A DNA stretch of 64,000 nucleotides from positions 119,388-183,387 of the forward strand of contig JAEPDS010000005.1 in NCBI GenBank assembly GCA_016842065.1. Direction: 5' to 3'. Source of the stretch: Candidatus Thiodiazotropha sp. 'RUGA'. GTDB lineage: Bacteria; Pseudomonadota; Gammaproteobacteria; Chromatiales; Chromatiaceae. The translations under genes were made by a program, and so were the position numbers. This document shows positions 37,267-45,769 of the stretch, in pieces. How positions within the stretch are numbered: position 1 is the first letter of the stretch; each line of letters opens with the position of its first letter. The notes beneath the pieces were generated by a model, which was given only the letters and a program-made list of their open reading frames with translations, was not told the DNA's origin and searched no databases.

Positions 37267-37728
37267 TCAGGAGAGTATCTGCTCCAGCTGTAGCTCGGTA
37301 TAGCCCGCCTCTTCACCAAACTTCTCAACCAGATCCTCTCCGGCATGTTGTCTTGCCACAGTTTTCTCCTCATTCTGCTCCAGATAGTATTCATAGCGGC
37401 TGCGCAGATAACCATGCCGTCGCCAGGCATCCCGTTGATTCAGACCTACCCGTGTTGAGCGCTGGGACCTGAGAAGTTTTGCGGCACCACCGGGAGACTT
37501 CTGCTTGGCTCGCTTTTTCTCCTTACGGCTATCGGACTCCTCCAGCTTGGTTTTCAACTTGGCTATGGTTCGTTCACGTTTTTCAACCACCGCTTCGAGC
37601 ATCTTGATTCTGCTCTTCAGTTCAGAGAGTTTTGCGCTCTTCTGCTTGACCTGTTTGCCTATGGTTTTATTCTTTTTGCTGAGCTTTTCCTTATCTCTCT
37701 TCTTCAGTTTTTTTTCTTTCTTTTTCAT
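37267..37728 (-). CDS. Lysine-rich coiled-coil protein of unknown function
   Basis: 153-aa soluble protein not recognised. The first 75 residues are very lysine-rich and heptad-like (KKKEKKLKKRDKEKLSKK, then KLSELKSRIKMLEAVVEKRE), consistent with a coiled coil and possible nucleic-acid binding. The second half is charged and less regular (GLNQRDAWRRHGYLRSRYEYYLEQ), ending EELQLEQILS-like. It is 5 bp upstream of the DUF1904 gene. It looks like a real gene because it keeps codon pattern and coupling, but no function can be assigned. Confidence 0.7.
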   Translation of the reverse strand: MKKKEKKLKKRDKEKLSKKNKTIGKQVKQKSAKLSELKSRIKMLEAVVEKRERTIAKLKTKLEESDSRKEKKRAKQKSPGGAAKLLRSQRSTRVGLNQRDAWRRHGYLRSRYEYYLEQNEEKTVARQHAGEDLVEKFGEEAGYTELQLEQILS

Positions 37729-38072
37729 ACTCCAGCCTCGATTGATCGACTCCAGCTGTTAAAAACAATCAGCCATTGGATTTCTTGGTTTTCGGCCTAT
37801 CAGCAGACACCAACAGTTAAATTAGTCTAGTCTGTTTTTCGCCGGATGCCGGGAATCGAGTTCAACCGCACCCTCCATTCACTTGATGCTAACCTGAAGA
37901 AACTGGAAATCCTCCAGCAAATCTTTCTCAGCCAGGTGAATCCAAATCCCGACCGCAGGAGTAGAGAGATATAGATGCTCAACTGCAGTAGCCGAGGCTG
38001 TGCCGGAACGATTCAGGTGAACGGCAGGCCTTTGGCCCCCAAACCATTGAATTTCCAATCAGGAGAGACTTC
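37729..38072. other. Non-coding stretch, about 345 bp
   Basis: The region lies between the divergent coiled-coil gene and the thioredoxin-like gene. It has an AT-rich part (37760-37840) that could hold promoters both ways, and a 42-codon open frame at 37846-37974 without a Shine-Dalgarno. I see no RNA gene or repeat. Confidence 0.4.
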
Positions 38073-38669
38073 ATGGGTAAGCGAAACCTGTCACGTAGAG
38101 ATTTCATCACCACGACGCCCCTGGCTCCGCTGGCGTTACTGCCCCTGGGCTACACCCCCCAGGTGACGGGCAACGATGACAACAAAAGATATGGCATCAA
38201 AGGCAGACTTGCGCCGCCACTGCAGGTGGACTACTGGATCGATGCGCAGGGTCGGCCCGGCGACTTCAAACAGCAGCAGTTATCCGGAAAGTGGGTCTAT
38301 CTGAAATGTTTTCAGAACTGGTGCCCAGGTTGTCATGAGTACGGTTTCCCGGCCCTGAAGCGGGTTGCCGACACATTTGCCGAGGATCCGCGGGTTGAGG
38401 TACTCGCGATTCAAACCGTTTTCGAAGGCTACAGCAGCAATACCAGGGAAGATCTGCGAAAGTTGCAGCTGCGTTACGAGCTGCCGATCATGATGGGGCA
38501 TGATCCGGGTGATCCGCAAACACACACCTATCCCCAAACCATGAGGGACTATCGGACCGGGGGAACACCATGGGTGGTGATCATCGATCCCTCGGGCAAG
38601 GTGGTGTTCAACCATTTCCATATCGAACCTGATGAGTTCATCCCCCAGCTACAGAAGATACTGGGTTGA
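38073..38669 (+). CDS. Tat-exported thioredoxin-fold (TlpA/redoxin-like) protein
   Basis: 198-aa protein. The N-terminus has a twin-arginine signal (S-R-R-D-F-I at 7-12) followed by a short hydrophobic run (LAPLALLPLGY). The mature domain is a thioredoxin fold with the redox motif W-C84-P-G-C87-H and a cis-Pro in GGTPWVVIIDPSGKVVF. The segment LKCFQNW before the motif and the later HDPGDPQTHTYPQTMRDY are seen. AGGAGA is well placed before the ATG. Use of Tat for a redoxin suggests that it folds, or binds a cofactor, before export. The partner is unknown. It is convergent to nudB. Confidence 0.88.
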   Translation: MGKRNLSRRDFITTTPLAPLALLPLGYTPQVTGNDDNKRYGIKGRLAPPLQVDYWIDAQGRPGDFKQQQLSGKWVYLKCFQNWCPGCHEYGFPALKRVADTFAEDPRVEVLAIQTVFEGYSSNTREDLRKLQLRYELPIMMGHDPGDPQTHTYPQTMRDYRTGGTPWVVIIDPSGKVVFNHFHIEPDEFIPQLQKILG

Positions 38670-38787
38670 CCCTCAAGCGTTCCCGGGGTTGTCTACAACC
38701 GCAGAGCCCAAACCGGTGGCGGCGAAAGCCCAAACTGCTGTGGGTTATCGAAAAGCTGAATGGGTAATTTACTGAGTAAACCAATGC

Positions 38788-39240
38788 TCAATTGAAAGAG
38801 CAGCCGTTCAGCAGATAGCGGATGGCCTTGCGATTGGTCCATGAGCTGGCCATTCGCAGGGCTTGGTCTGATGAGACCCAGCGGTATTCGCTGTGTTCAG
38901 CCGCCTGCAGTCTTGGCAGTCGGCGATTGGGAAGTTGCAGAGCGAACCAGTGCTCTTTATTGGTATGGGCTGCTGCGGCATATCGGGCGCGCCAGGCGGG
39001 AAGAATTGGAAAGCTCACCTGCTGGCGCAGATCGACCAGTCGATTGCCGGCCAGGATACCCGTCTCCTCATAGAGTTCGCGACGGGCCGCCTGTGCGGCT
39101 GACTCTCCCCACTCCAGACTGCCGGTGACCGATTGCCAGAAATGCTTCGGCCGGACCCGGCGCATCATCAACACCTGACCGGCCAGCGTATAGACAACCA
39201 CCAGCACTGACTCTGGTCGCTTGTAGGTTCTGCCTGTCAT
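38788..39240 (-). CDS. nudB: Dihydroneopterin triphosphate diphosphatase NudB
   Basis: Nudix hydrolase of the folate pathway, removing PPi from dihydroneopterin triphosphate. The 150-aa protein starts MTGRTYKRPESVLVVVYT, with the Nudix box GSLEWGESAAQAARRELYEETG (G-x5-E-x7-RE-x2-EE-x-G intact). An open frame extends upstream to 39333 into aspS, so the ATG at 39240 is used. It follows aspS by 43 bp in the conserved fmdB-DUF502-aspS-nudB order. Folate synthase FolC is also encoded in this window (47549). Confidence 0.94.
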   Translation of the reverse strand: MTGRTYKRPESVLVVVYTLAGQVLMMRRVRPKHFWQSVTGSLEWGESAAQAARRELYEETGILAGNRLVDLRQQVSFPILPAWRARYAAAAHTNKEHWFALQLPNRRLPRLQAAEHSEYRWVSSDQALRMASSWTNRKAIRYLLNGCSFN

Positions 39241-39283
39241 CTTTGGCTGATCAGCTCGCGCCAACAGCAGCGGTGATCGGCAA

Positions 39284-41071
39284 CTAAGCGTCCTCTTCCA
39301 CCACAGGTTTACGTACCCGGATGGAGAGCTCACGTAACTGATCCGGCGCCACTTCCGATGGCGCTGAGGTGAGCATGCAGGCGGCAGTCTGGGTCTTAGG
39401 AAAGGCCATTACCTCGCGGATCGAGGATGAACCGGTCAGCAGCATCACCAGACGATCGAGACCGAACGCCAATCCTCCATGAGGCGGGCATCCAAATTTC
39501 AGCGCGCTGAGCAGAAAGCCGAATTTCTCCTCGGCCTCCTCATCGCTGATCTCCAGCAGTTGGAAGATCTTCTGCTGTACGTCCTGCTGGTGAATACGAA
39601 TCGAACCACCACCCAGTTCAACGCCATTCATCACCATGTCGTAGGCACGGGATTTACAGGCACCGGGATCGGTGTCGAGCAGTTCCAGCTGATCCAGCTT
39701 GGGGGAGGTGAAAGGATGGTGCAGCGGTGTCCATCGATCGTGGTTTTCATCCCACTCGAACATCGGGAAGTCGACAACCCACAAGGGGCGCCAGTCACCC
39801 TGCAACAGTTCCATATCCTGACCGACTTTGACGCGCAGGGCTCCAAGAGCTTCGTTGACCACATGAGCCTTGTCGGCGCCGAAGAAGATCAGATCCCCAT
39901 CCTTCGCGGCGGTACGCTCAAGGATCGCATTCACCACCTCATCCGGGAGGAATTTGAGAATCGGTGACTGCAGACCCTCGATACCCTTGGCCAGCTCATT
40001 GACTTTGATGTAAGCCAGCCCTTTGCCACCGTAGATGCCCACATACTTGGTGTATTCATCGATCTGTTTGCGGCTCAGCGCACTGCCACCGGGCACCATC
40101 ATGGCCGCCACCCGGCCTTTAGCGTCCTTGGCGGGACCGGAAAACACCTTGAACTCCACCGACTGCATCAGATCCCCCAGATCGACAAGCTCCAGGGGTA
40201 CCCGCAAGTCGGGACGGTCGGAGCCAAAACGGGAGACTGCCTCATCGTAGGTCATGCGTGGGAATGGATTCGGCAGGTCGACATCCAGAACCTCTTTGTA
40301 GAGCTGGCGAATCATCTCCTCATTCAGCTGCAGAATCTCGTCCTCACTCATGAAAGAGGTCTCGATATCGAGCTGAGTAAATTCAGGTTGCCGGTCGGCA
40401 CGCAGATCCTCATCGCGGAAACAGCGCACAATCTGGTAGTAGCGGTCCATACCGGACATCATCAACAGCTGTTTGAACAGCTGTGGTGATTGAGGCAGGG
40501 CAAAAAACTCGCCTGGATGGGTACGACTCGGCACCAGGTAATCCCGTGCCCCTTCCGGTGTGGCCTTGGTCAGCATCGGTGTCTCGATGTCCATGAAACC
40601 CTGATCTTCGAGGAAACGACGCAGGGATTTGGTCACCTGAGCACGGACACGAATCTTCTCCAGCATTTCGGGACGGCGCAGATCGATATAGCGATAGCGC
40701 AGGCGGATCTCTTCCGAGGCCTTCTCATGCTCATCGAGTTGAAATGGGGGTGTATCCGAGCGGTTCAGCACTTCCAGATCAAGACCGAGAATCTCGATCT
40801 CGCCAGTGGGCAGATCCTTATTGACGGTACCTTCGGGTCGAGCTCTGACCCGCCCCTTCACACGCAGCACAAACTCGTTACGTACATGCTCAGCGATTGA
40901 GAAAATCTCTGGCAGATCCGGATCATATACCACCTGCACCAGACCCTCACGATCTCGCAGATCGATAAAAATCACACCACCGTGATCACGACGGCGATGC
41001 ACCCATCCACAAATTTCAACTTCCTGGTCGATATGGGAGCTATTGATTTGTCCACAATAATGACTGCGCAT
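39284..41071 (-). CDS. aspS: Aspartyl-tRNA synthetase AspS
   Basis: Class II tRNA synthetase, 595 aa, bacterial type. An N-terminal OB fold ([20 protein letters not shown]) binds the anticodon. The core has motif 2 ([20 protein letters not shown]) and motif 3 ([13 protein letters not shown]). The bacterial GAD insertion domain is present (about 290-410). The ATG start is clear. It is the third gene of fmdB-DUF502-aspS-nudB. Whether it is discriminating or also charges tRNA-Asn depends on genes outside the window. Confidence 0.98.
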   Translation of the reverse strand: MRSHYCGQINSSHIDQEVEICGWVHRRRDHGGVIFIDLRDREGLVQVVYDPDLPEIFSIAEHVRNEFVLRVKGRVRARPEGTVNKDLPTGEIEILGLDLEVLNRSDTPPFQLDEHEKASEEIRLRYRYIDLRRPEMLEKIRVRAQVTKSLRRFLEDQGFMDIETPMLTKATPEGARDYLVPSRTHPGEFFALPQSPQLFKQLLMMSGMDRYYQIVRCFRDEDLRADRQPEFTQLDIETSFMSEDEILQLNEEMIRQLYKEVLDVDLPNPFPRMTYDEAVSRFGSDRPDLRVPLELVDLGDLMQSVEFKVFSGPAKDAKGRVAAMMVPGGSALSRKQIDEYTKYVGIYGGKGLAYIKVNELAKGIEGLQSPILKFLPDEVVNAILERTAAKDGDLIFFGADKAHVVNEALGALRVKVGQDMELLQGDWRPLWVVDFPMFEWDENHDRWTPLHHPFTSPKLDQLELLDTDPGACKSRAYDMVMNGVELGGGSIRIHQQDVQQKIFQLLEISDEEAEEKFGFLLSALKFGCPPHGGLAFGLDRLVMLLTGSSSIREVMAFPKTQTAACMLTSAPSEVAPDQLRELSIRVRKPVVEEDA

Positions 41072-41119
41072 GGGTATTATCCTGTGAGATTTCGCTGCAA
41101 CGGCTAAAAAGCGGGAATG

Positions 41120-41746
41120 TTACGGCTTGGCTTGCGCCTCTGCAAGCCCGGAGGTTGAGTTTACCGCTCCCATGGAGAGCAACATTTTCAATCCGTCGTC
41201 CACACTCATATCCAACTCCCGAACTTCCTCCTTGGGCAGAAGCACGAAATAGCCCCCAGTGGGGTTGGGTGTGGTGGGAATGTAGACACTCACCAGTTCA
41301 CGCCCGAGCGCCTCCTGGATCGGCCCACTCTCCTCATTGGTGAGGAAGGCCAGGGTCCAGAGCCCGCGTCGCGGAAACTCCACCAGTACAACTTTGCGGA
41401 ACGACCTGCCGTTGTCGGCAAACATCGTCTCCACCAGCTGCTTGACTGCGGAGTAGACGGATCTGACCAGAGGAATACGGGAGACCAACGCCTCCCACAG
41501 CTTCACCAGACGACGGCCGAACAGATTTGCCGCCACCAGCCCGGTAATGAACAGAATCACCAGGGAGAGGACGACGCCCAGACCCGGGATATGGAATCCC
41601 AGCAGACTCTCCGGGCGGTAGGCTTGTGGCAGCAGCAGCAGGCTGCGATCCATCCAATCCACCAGCAGACTGACCACCAGATAGCTCGCCCCAAGCGGTA
41701 ACCAGACAAGCAGACCTGCTACCAGGTAACGACGTAAGTATGTCAT
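41120..41746 (-). CDS. DUF502 membrane protein
   Basis: 208-aa protein of the DUF502 family (PF04367). Two N-terminal hydrophobic segments (YLVAGLLVWLPLGASYLVVSLLVDWM and VVLSLVILFITGLVAANLFGRRL) flank a loop. A cytoplasmic-type domain follows with SRIPLVRSVYSAVKQLVETMF, VVLVEFPRRGLWTLAFLT and VYIPTTPNPTGGYFVLLPKEEV, all typical. Function is unknown. It is conserved next to aspS and fmdB in many proteobacteria; the reason is not known. It follows fmdB by 25 bp. Confidence 0.93.
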   Translation of the reverse strand: MTYLRRYLVAGLLVWLPLGASYLVVSLLVDWMDRSLLLLPQAYRPESLLGFHIPGLGVVLSLVILFITGLVAANLFGRRLVKLWEALVSRIPLVRSVYSAVKQLVETMFADNGRSFRKVVLVEFPRRGLWTLAFLTNEESGPIQEALGRELVSVYIPTTPNPTGGYFVLLPKEEVRELDMSVDDGLKMLLSMGAVNSTSGLAEAQAKP

Positions 41747-41771
41747 TCAGAGACCCAATAAAGCTGTCTTA

Positions 41772-42029
41772 TCAGCCACAGGAGCTACCACCGCAGCCCT
41801 TTGATTTCCCTGCTGATTTACCGCTATCGTGGACATTTTTCTTGTTGCCGCTCTTGAAATCCGTCTCATACCAGCCGCTACCCTTGAGGCGGAATCCAGC
41901 TGCTGAGATGAGCTTTTTGAGACTATCCTGTTTGCACTCAGGGCATTCGGTCAGGGGCTCATCGCTCATCTTCTGCATCGCCTCCAACTCATGGTCACAG
42001 GCCTGGCAACGATACTCATAAATCGGCAT
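41772..42029 (-). CDS. FmdB-family zinc-ribbon regulatory protein
   Basis: 85-aa protein beginning MPIYEYRCQACDHELEAMQKM, with a second pair in LTECPECKQDSL. The four cysteines form a zinc ribbon. The second half has FRLKGSGWYETDFKS, a signature of the FmdB family, and ends with a Lys/Gly/Cys tail (CGGSSCG). Function is unknown; the name comes from a formamidase operon in Methylophilus. It begins the conserved fmdB-DUF502-aspS-nudB cluster. Upstream lies a 313-bp gap with a repeat element. Confidence 0.92.
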   Translation of the reverse strand: MPIYEYRCQACDHELEAMQKMSDEPLTECPECKQDSLKKLISAAGFRLKGSGWYETDFKSGNKKNVHDSGKSAGKSKGCGGSSCG

Positions 42030-42341
42030 TTTCGTGCTTCCTCAAACTTCGGTTTCGGCGACAGACTCGGGCTCAGCCACCTGGAATTGCTGAATCCTAC
42101 CATATTGGGCACCACAGACTAATAATCAAGGCCGTTTAAATCCTAAGCCCATGTATGGGGAAATGAAGCAGGTGTTGGCCGCAAATAGGTGCAAATCACC
42201 GCAAAGTGCCGCGAATCAGATGAATCAGGATCTGGGTTGTATCCAGTTGAGTGCTTTCAAGCCGAACAGAAATGGAAATAGTAGTGGATCAAATTCGCGA
42301 AATTTTGCGGTGATTCGCGTTCATTCGCGACAAAATACTCT
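42030..42341. other. Intergenic stretch holding repeat copy A
   Basis: Between fmdB and the PilZ gene. It holds the element at 42176-42332. The rest (42030-42175) would carry the fmdB promoter; no gene is seen. Confidence 0.5.
42176..42332. repeat. Terminal-inverted-repeat element, copy A (157 bp)
   Basis: The left arm starts TGGCCGCAAATAGGTGCAAAT and continues CACCGCAAAG. The right arm, reverse complemented, starts TGTCGCGAATGAACGCGAAT and continues CACCGCAAAA. The two arms are about 31 bases long and alike. The roughly 95 bases between them have no open frame of note. The form is MITE-like. Copies B and C share the arms. Confidence 0.75.
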
Positions 42342-42965
42342 TCAAGACTCGTCCTCTTCCAGCTCCTTCATCTCTCGACGGTGCCTCAGCATCTCACCCT
42401 GCCGACGGGTGATGTGCCTGATCAGTGCGTCCTGGTCCGCACCCCGGATCATGGTGAAATTGATTCGCACATGGTAGGGGAAGTCCTCATGCTCTCCCTC
42501 AGATGGTTCACTTCCAACCACCTCTCCATACGCCAGAAGGCCGGAAAATGAGGGCAGTAACAGCATCTTGACTTCCACCTTGGAGCCGACTTCAACCTCT
42601 TCGGTGATATCCATTGCCAAGCCACCGGCACTCAGATTGACCTGCTGTGAGGGCCGGTCGAGCAGCTCACGGGCTTCTGTCAGGAAACTGCGCCCCAACA
42701 GATTGATCTTTTCATCCAGCGCTTTCAGATAGTCGGCGATATCGGTATCCCGCTGTTCGATGCGATGCATTGAGGCGGACAGATGCTGGCTGATCTCCTG
42801 CAGCCGGGTCATCACGGTAAACCGCTCCCCTGCCCTCAGCTGCTCATCGATACTGGTGGGTATATCGGTCGCCGGAATCACCCGGTAACTTACTCGGATC
42901 GAATCGTCTATACGGAAAAACTCCCTGCGTTCATCCTGGATTTTTTCCTGATCATCGATAGACAT
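42342..42965 (-). CDS. PilZ-domain protein with long helical insertion
   Basis: 207-aa predicted c-di-GMP receptor. The first binding motif is R14-E-F-F-R18 and the second is N110-L-S112-A-G-G115 (the [D/N]xSxxG motif). Between them lie about 75 residues that read as long amphipathic helices (TRLQEISQHLSASMHRIEQR and IADYLKALDEKINLLGR). In ordinary PilZ domains the two motifs are about 30 residues apart. The gene is 15 bp after pomB and probably co-transcribed with pomA-pomB. By analogy with YcgR it may slow the motor when c-di-GMP is high; this is inferred. Confidence 0.88.
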   Translation of the reverse strand: MSIDDQEKIQDERREFFRIDDSIRVSYRVIPATDIPTSIDEQLRAGERFTVMTRLQEISQHLSASMHRIEQRDTDIADYLKALDEKINLLGRSFLTEARELLDRPSQQVNLSAGGLAMDITEEVEVGSKVEVKMLLLPSFSGLLAYGEVVGSEPSEGEHEDFPYHVRINFTMIRGADQDALIRHITRRQGEMLRHRREMKELEEDES

Positions 42966-42980
42966 CGGTCTGACTCCTAT

Positions 42981-43847
42981 TTATTCCTCAGGGATTTCGG
43001 TCGGTTCAGCATCGAGCTCAACATCCTCACCACGTCTGATCACCAGCTCAACCCGTCTGTTCTGAGCCCGATTCTCAGCGGTTTCATTGTCCACCAGAGG
43101 CTGGGAATCTGCATAGCCCTGGATTAGAAAACGCTCCTCTTCAATGGAGGCGTTGCTCAACATGGCATGCACCACCGTCACGGCCCGAGCTGAGGAGAGC
43201 TCCCAGTTGGAGCGGAAGCGCCGGGTAGAGATCGGAATATTGTCGGTGTGTCCGGCCACAATGATCTTACCCGGCGTTGTGGCGATCACTTCGGTTATTT
43301 TTGAGATGACTTCAAAGAAATCGGGATTCAGGTTGGCTCTGCCAGAGGGGAATGAACCCTTCTCCTGAATACGGATGATGATGTTGGTCGACTCTGTCTC
43401 CACATCGATCAGGCCGTCACTGATCTCGGACTCAAGCATCTCCTGAAGCTCTTCGGCCTGCGCCTGCACCTCTCGCTCCAGCTCTGCCTGCATCGCCGCC
43501 TTGGCTTCATCCACATCATTCGCATCCTTGGATTCCCGGTCAAGAAACTCCTGCTCCAGATCACTGGTAATCTGCCGTATGTCTTCGATCGGTGAGGGTT
43601 CGGGTTTACCAGGACTGAACTCCTGCATGATCACGCTGGTGCCCTTGACGATCTCCACTGCTGGAATCTCCCGCTGCACGCCAAAAGCATCCTTCATCGA
43701 TTCCGCCATCTTCTTGAAGCGTTGCGCATCCACCTCGGCAAAAGAGAGCAGCAGCACAAAGAAGCACATCAGCAGTGACATCAGATCGGCAAATGTCGCC
43801 AGCCATGGGGGTAGCCCTTCAGGACATTTGGGACACTCGTCAGCCAT
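42981..43847 (-). CDS. pomB: Flagellar stator protein PomB/MotB (sodium type)
   Basis: 288-aa stator B subunit. The N-terminus (CPEGLPPWLATFADLMSLLM) is close to Vibrio PomB, with the ion-carrying Asp at D21 in the single membrane segment. The plug-like segment after it reads FKKMAESMKDAFGVQ, followed by KGTSVIMQEFSPGKPEPSP, also as in PomB. An acidic coiled region runs from about 95 to 150. The OmpA-like peptidoglycan-binding domain has VAGHTDNIPISTRRFRSNWELSSARA. Sodium use is inferred from similarity to PomB. It is 3 bp after pomA. Confidence 0.93.
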   Translation of the reverse strand: MADECPKCPEGLPPWLATFADLMSLLMCFFVLLLSFAEVDAQRFKKMAESMKDAFGVQREIPAVEIVKGTSVIMQEFSPGKPEPSPIEDIRQITSDLEQEFLDRESKDANDVDEAKAAMQAELEREVQAQAEELQEMLESEISDGLIDVETESTNIIIRIQEKGSFPSGRANLNPDFFEVISKITEVIATTPGKIIVAGHTDNIPISTRRFRSNWELSSARAVTVVHAMLSNASIEEERFLIQGYADSQPLVDNETAENRAQNRRVELVIRRGEDVELDAEPTEIPEE

Positions 43848-43849
43848 CC

Positions 43850-44608
43850 TCAGCCTTCCTGTACAGGGCGCTTACCGGTGGGCAGATAGGTACTCAACAA
43901 CTGCTCCAGTACCCGTGGATTCATACCCTCCTGAATACCGGAGATGGTTTCGATGATCAACGATTTGTTGGTCTTCTCCATGGCACTGGCTCTGGCGAGC
44001 TTGTCCGACATCGGTTGAGCGAAGGCATTCGCGATGACCGCGCCATACAGGGTGGTCAACAGGGCAACCGCCATGGCGGGGCCGATACTGGCTGGGTCAG
44101 ACATGTTCGCCAGCATCTGCACCAAACCCACCAGTGTTCCGATCATGCCCATGGCAGGTGCCATGACGGCCATGTTTTTAAACATGGTCTGACCCACCTC
44201 ATGACGCTGAATGGTCAGATCGATATCCTTGGTGAGCAACTTATTGACCAGTACTGGATCGTGGCCATCCACACAGAGTCCGATTCCCTGTTTGAGAAAA
44301 CCATTGGAGATCTCCTGCCCCTCCAAAGCCAGCAGACCGTTCTTTCTGGCGATATCCGCCAGCTCAACCGCTTCTTCGATCAGTTTTTTGGGGTCATCGG
44401 TCTTATAGAAAAAGGCCTTCATACCGATACTGAATGATCCCAGGAAGTCACCGAGTGACACCTGCATGAGCGTCACCATGAAGGTGCCACCCACAACAAT
44501 CAGTAGCGAGGGAACATTGACAAACAGCATTACATCGCCACCTGAAGCGATCGCTCCAATGATAATGCCGAAACCACCTAATAGACCAACCAGTGTCGCA
44601 ATGTCCAC
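43850..44608 (-). CDS. pomA: Flagellar stator protein PomA/MotA (sodium type)
   Basis: 252-aa stator A subunit with four membrane segments. The N-terminus MDIATLVGLLGGFGIIIGAI resembles PomA. The C-terminal pair is in APAMGMIGTLVGLVQML and GPAMAVALLTTLYGAVIAN, as in the conserved ion-channel helices. Charged loop residues for contact with FliG lie in the region 80-130 (KKLIEEAVELADIARKNG). The start is GTG at 44608 with GGAG suitably upstream; no ATG is near. A sigma-28-like promoter lies 100 bp upstream. Confidence 0.93.
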   Translation of the reverse strand: MDIATLVGLLGGFGIIIGAIASGGDVMLFVNVPSLLIVVGGTFMVTLMQVSLGDFLGSFSIGMKAFFYKTDDPKKLIEEAVELADIARKNGLLALEGQEISNGFLKQGIGLCVDGHDPVLVNKLLTKDIDLTIQRHEVGQTMFKNMAVMAPAMGMIGTLVGLVQMLANMSDPASIGPAMAVALLTTLYGAVIANAFAQPMSDKLARASAMEKTNKSLIIETISGIQEGMNPRVLEQLLSTYLPTGKRPVQEG

Positions 44609-44708
44609 CTAGTTTTCTCCGAAACTCCGTTACCCTTATTGTGCTCATTAAGAACAAATTTCAAACACGCTTGTTGAGATTTGTCTCTGAACATTTAATC
44701 TGTTTGGT

Positions 44709-44735
44709 TTAGCGGTCAGATTGAGACAAACTTTA
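44709..44735 (-). promoter_or_regulatory. Sigma-28 (FliA)-type promoter of pomA-pomB-pilZ
   Basis: On the minus strand there is TAAAGTTT, 11 bases, then ACCGCTAA. The FliA consensus is TAAAGTTT-N11-GCCGATAA. The -35 element is identical (8/8), the -10 matches 6/8, and the spacing is exact. Transcription would start near 44702, giving a leader of about 95 bases. It lies in the divergent gap with the SDR gene. Confidence 0.75.
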
Positions 44736-44805
44736 ATTCCTGTTTGAGTCTGAGAGGCTATTTTGTGCCCAGTCGATTAACCACAATAAAGGGTCGGTCA
44801 TAACC

Positions 44806-45654
44806 ATGACAGATAACAAAAGCATACTGATCACCGGCTGCTCCAGCGGCATCGGACTGTGTGTCGCCAGAGGCTTGAAGGAGCGTGGCTATGCGGTCTA
44901 TACCAGCGCCCGCAAGGCGGAAGATGTCAGCATGCTTCAGCAGCAGGGTTTCAACTCCTTCCGACTGGATCTGACGGAGAGTGAAAGCATCGCGAATACC
45001 TTGCAACAGGTACTGGAGGATACCGGCGGAACACTCTACGCACTGTTCAATAACGGCGCCTACGGCCAGGTTGGCGCAGTCGAGGATCTGAGTGTTGAGG
45101 TATTACGTGAACAGTTCGAGAGCAACTTTTTTGGCTGGCACGATCTGACCTGCCGGGTAATCCCGGTAATGAGAGCACAGGGGACAGGACGCATCATTCA
45201 AAACAGTTCAATTCTCGGTTTCATGACCCTGCCATACCGGGGTGCCTATGTGGCCAGCAAATATGCCCTGGAGGGACTGACTGACACCATGCGCCTGGAA
45301 CTGGCGGAATCCGGCATCAAAGTGTCACTCATCGAACCGGGGCCCATTGAGAGCCGGTTCCGCGACAATGCCCTGACAATGTGGCAGAAGAACATCGATC
45401 CGGCGAGTTCGCCACACAAGATCTATTACCAATCGATGCTGCAACGACTTCGCAAACAGGGAGCAGCGACCCCATTCACTCTGCCGGCTGAGGCTGTTTT
45501 GAAGAAAGTCATACACGCCCTTGAAAGCCCAAGACCCAAAATCCGCTATCCGGTCACCTTCCCGACCTACCTGTTTGGCATGCTACGACGTTTGCTGACC
45601 AGCCGAGGCATGGACCGGGTACTGTTGAAGGTATCCGCAAGCGGTAAACGCTGA
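44806..45654 (+). CDS. Short-chain dehydrogenase/reductase (SDR)
   Basis: 282-aa classical SDR oxidoreductase. The cofactor motif is ITGCSSGIGLCVAR (T-G-x3-G-I-G) near residue 9. An NNGAYG motif follows, then catalytic Ser in IIQNSSILGFM and Y-x3-K in YVASKYALEGL. The Arg after the first Gly motif hints at NADP(H). The C-terminal region has a predicted hydrophobic stretch with FPTYLFGMLRRLL. It resembles YbbO-type oxidoreductases; the substrate is unknown. It is divergent from pomA and convergent to gspC, with repeat copy B between them. Confidence 0.92.
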   Translation: MTDNKSILITGCSSGIGLCVARGLKERGYAVYTSARKAEDVSMLQQQGFNSFRLDLTESESIANTLQQVLEDTGGTLYALFNNGAYGQVGAVEDLSVEVLREQFESNFFGWHDLTCRVIPVMRAQGTGRIIQNSSILGFMTLPYRGAYVASKYALEGLTDTMRLELAESGIKVSLIEPGPIESRFRDNALTMWQKNIDPASSPHKIYYQSMLQRLRKQGAATPFTLPAEAVLKKVIHALESPRPKIRYPVTFPTYLFGMLRRLLTSRGMDRVLLKVSASGKR

Positions 45655-45688
45655 GATTGCTTACTCGGTCCTCGTCGCACTAATTCAC

Positions 45689-45752
45689 GCCGCGAATGGA
45701 CACCAATCGTTCATTTGCGTCTATTTGCGGTGATTCGCTTTTTATTAGCGGC
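45689..45752. repeat. Terminal-inverted-repeat element, copy B (64 bp)
   Basis: Starts GCCGCGAATGGACACCAAT; the reverse complement of its end reads GCCGCTAATAAAAAGCGAAT followed by CACCGCAAATAG. The arms match those of copies A and C, but the middle is very short. It lies between the convergent SDR and gspC genes. Confidence 0.7.
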
Positions 45753-45769
45753 CTGATCAGCCAAAAAAA

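Noticed and set aside
37846..37974. A 42-codon open frame on the plus strand
   Set aside because: No Shine-Dalgarno and no recognisable sequence; it is kept only as a note under the non-coding stretch.
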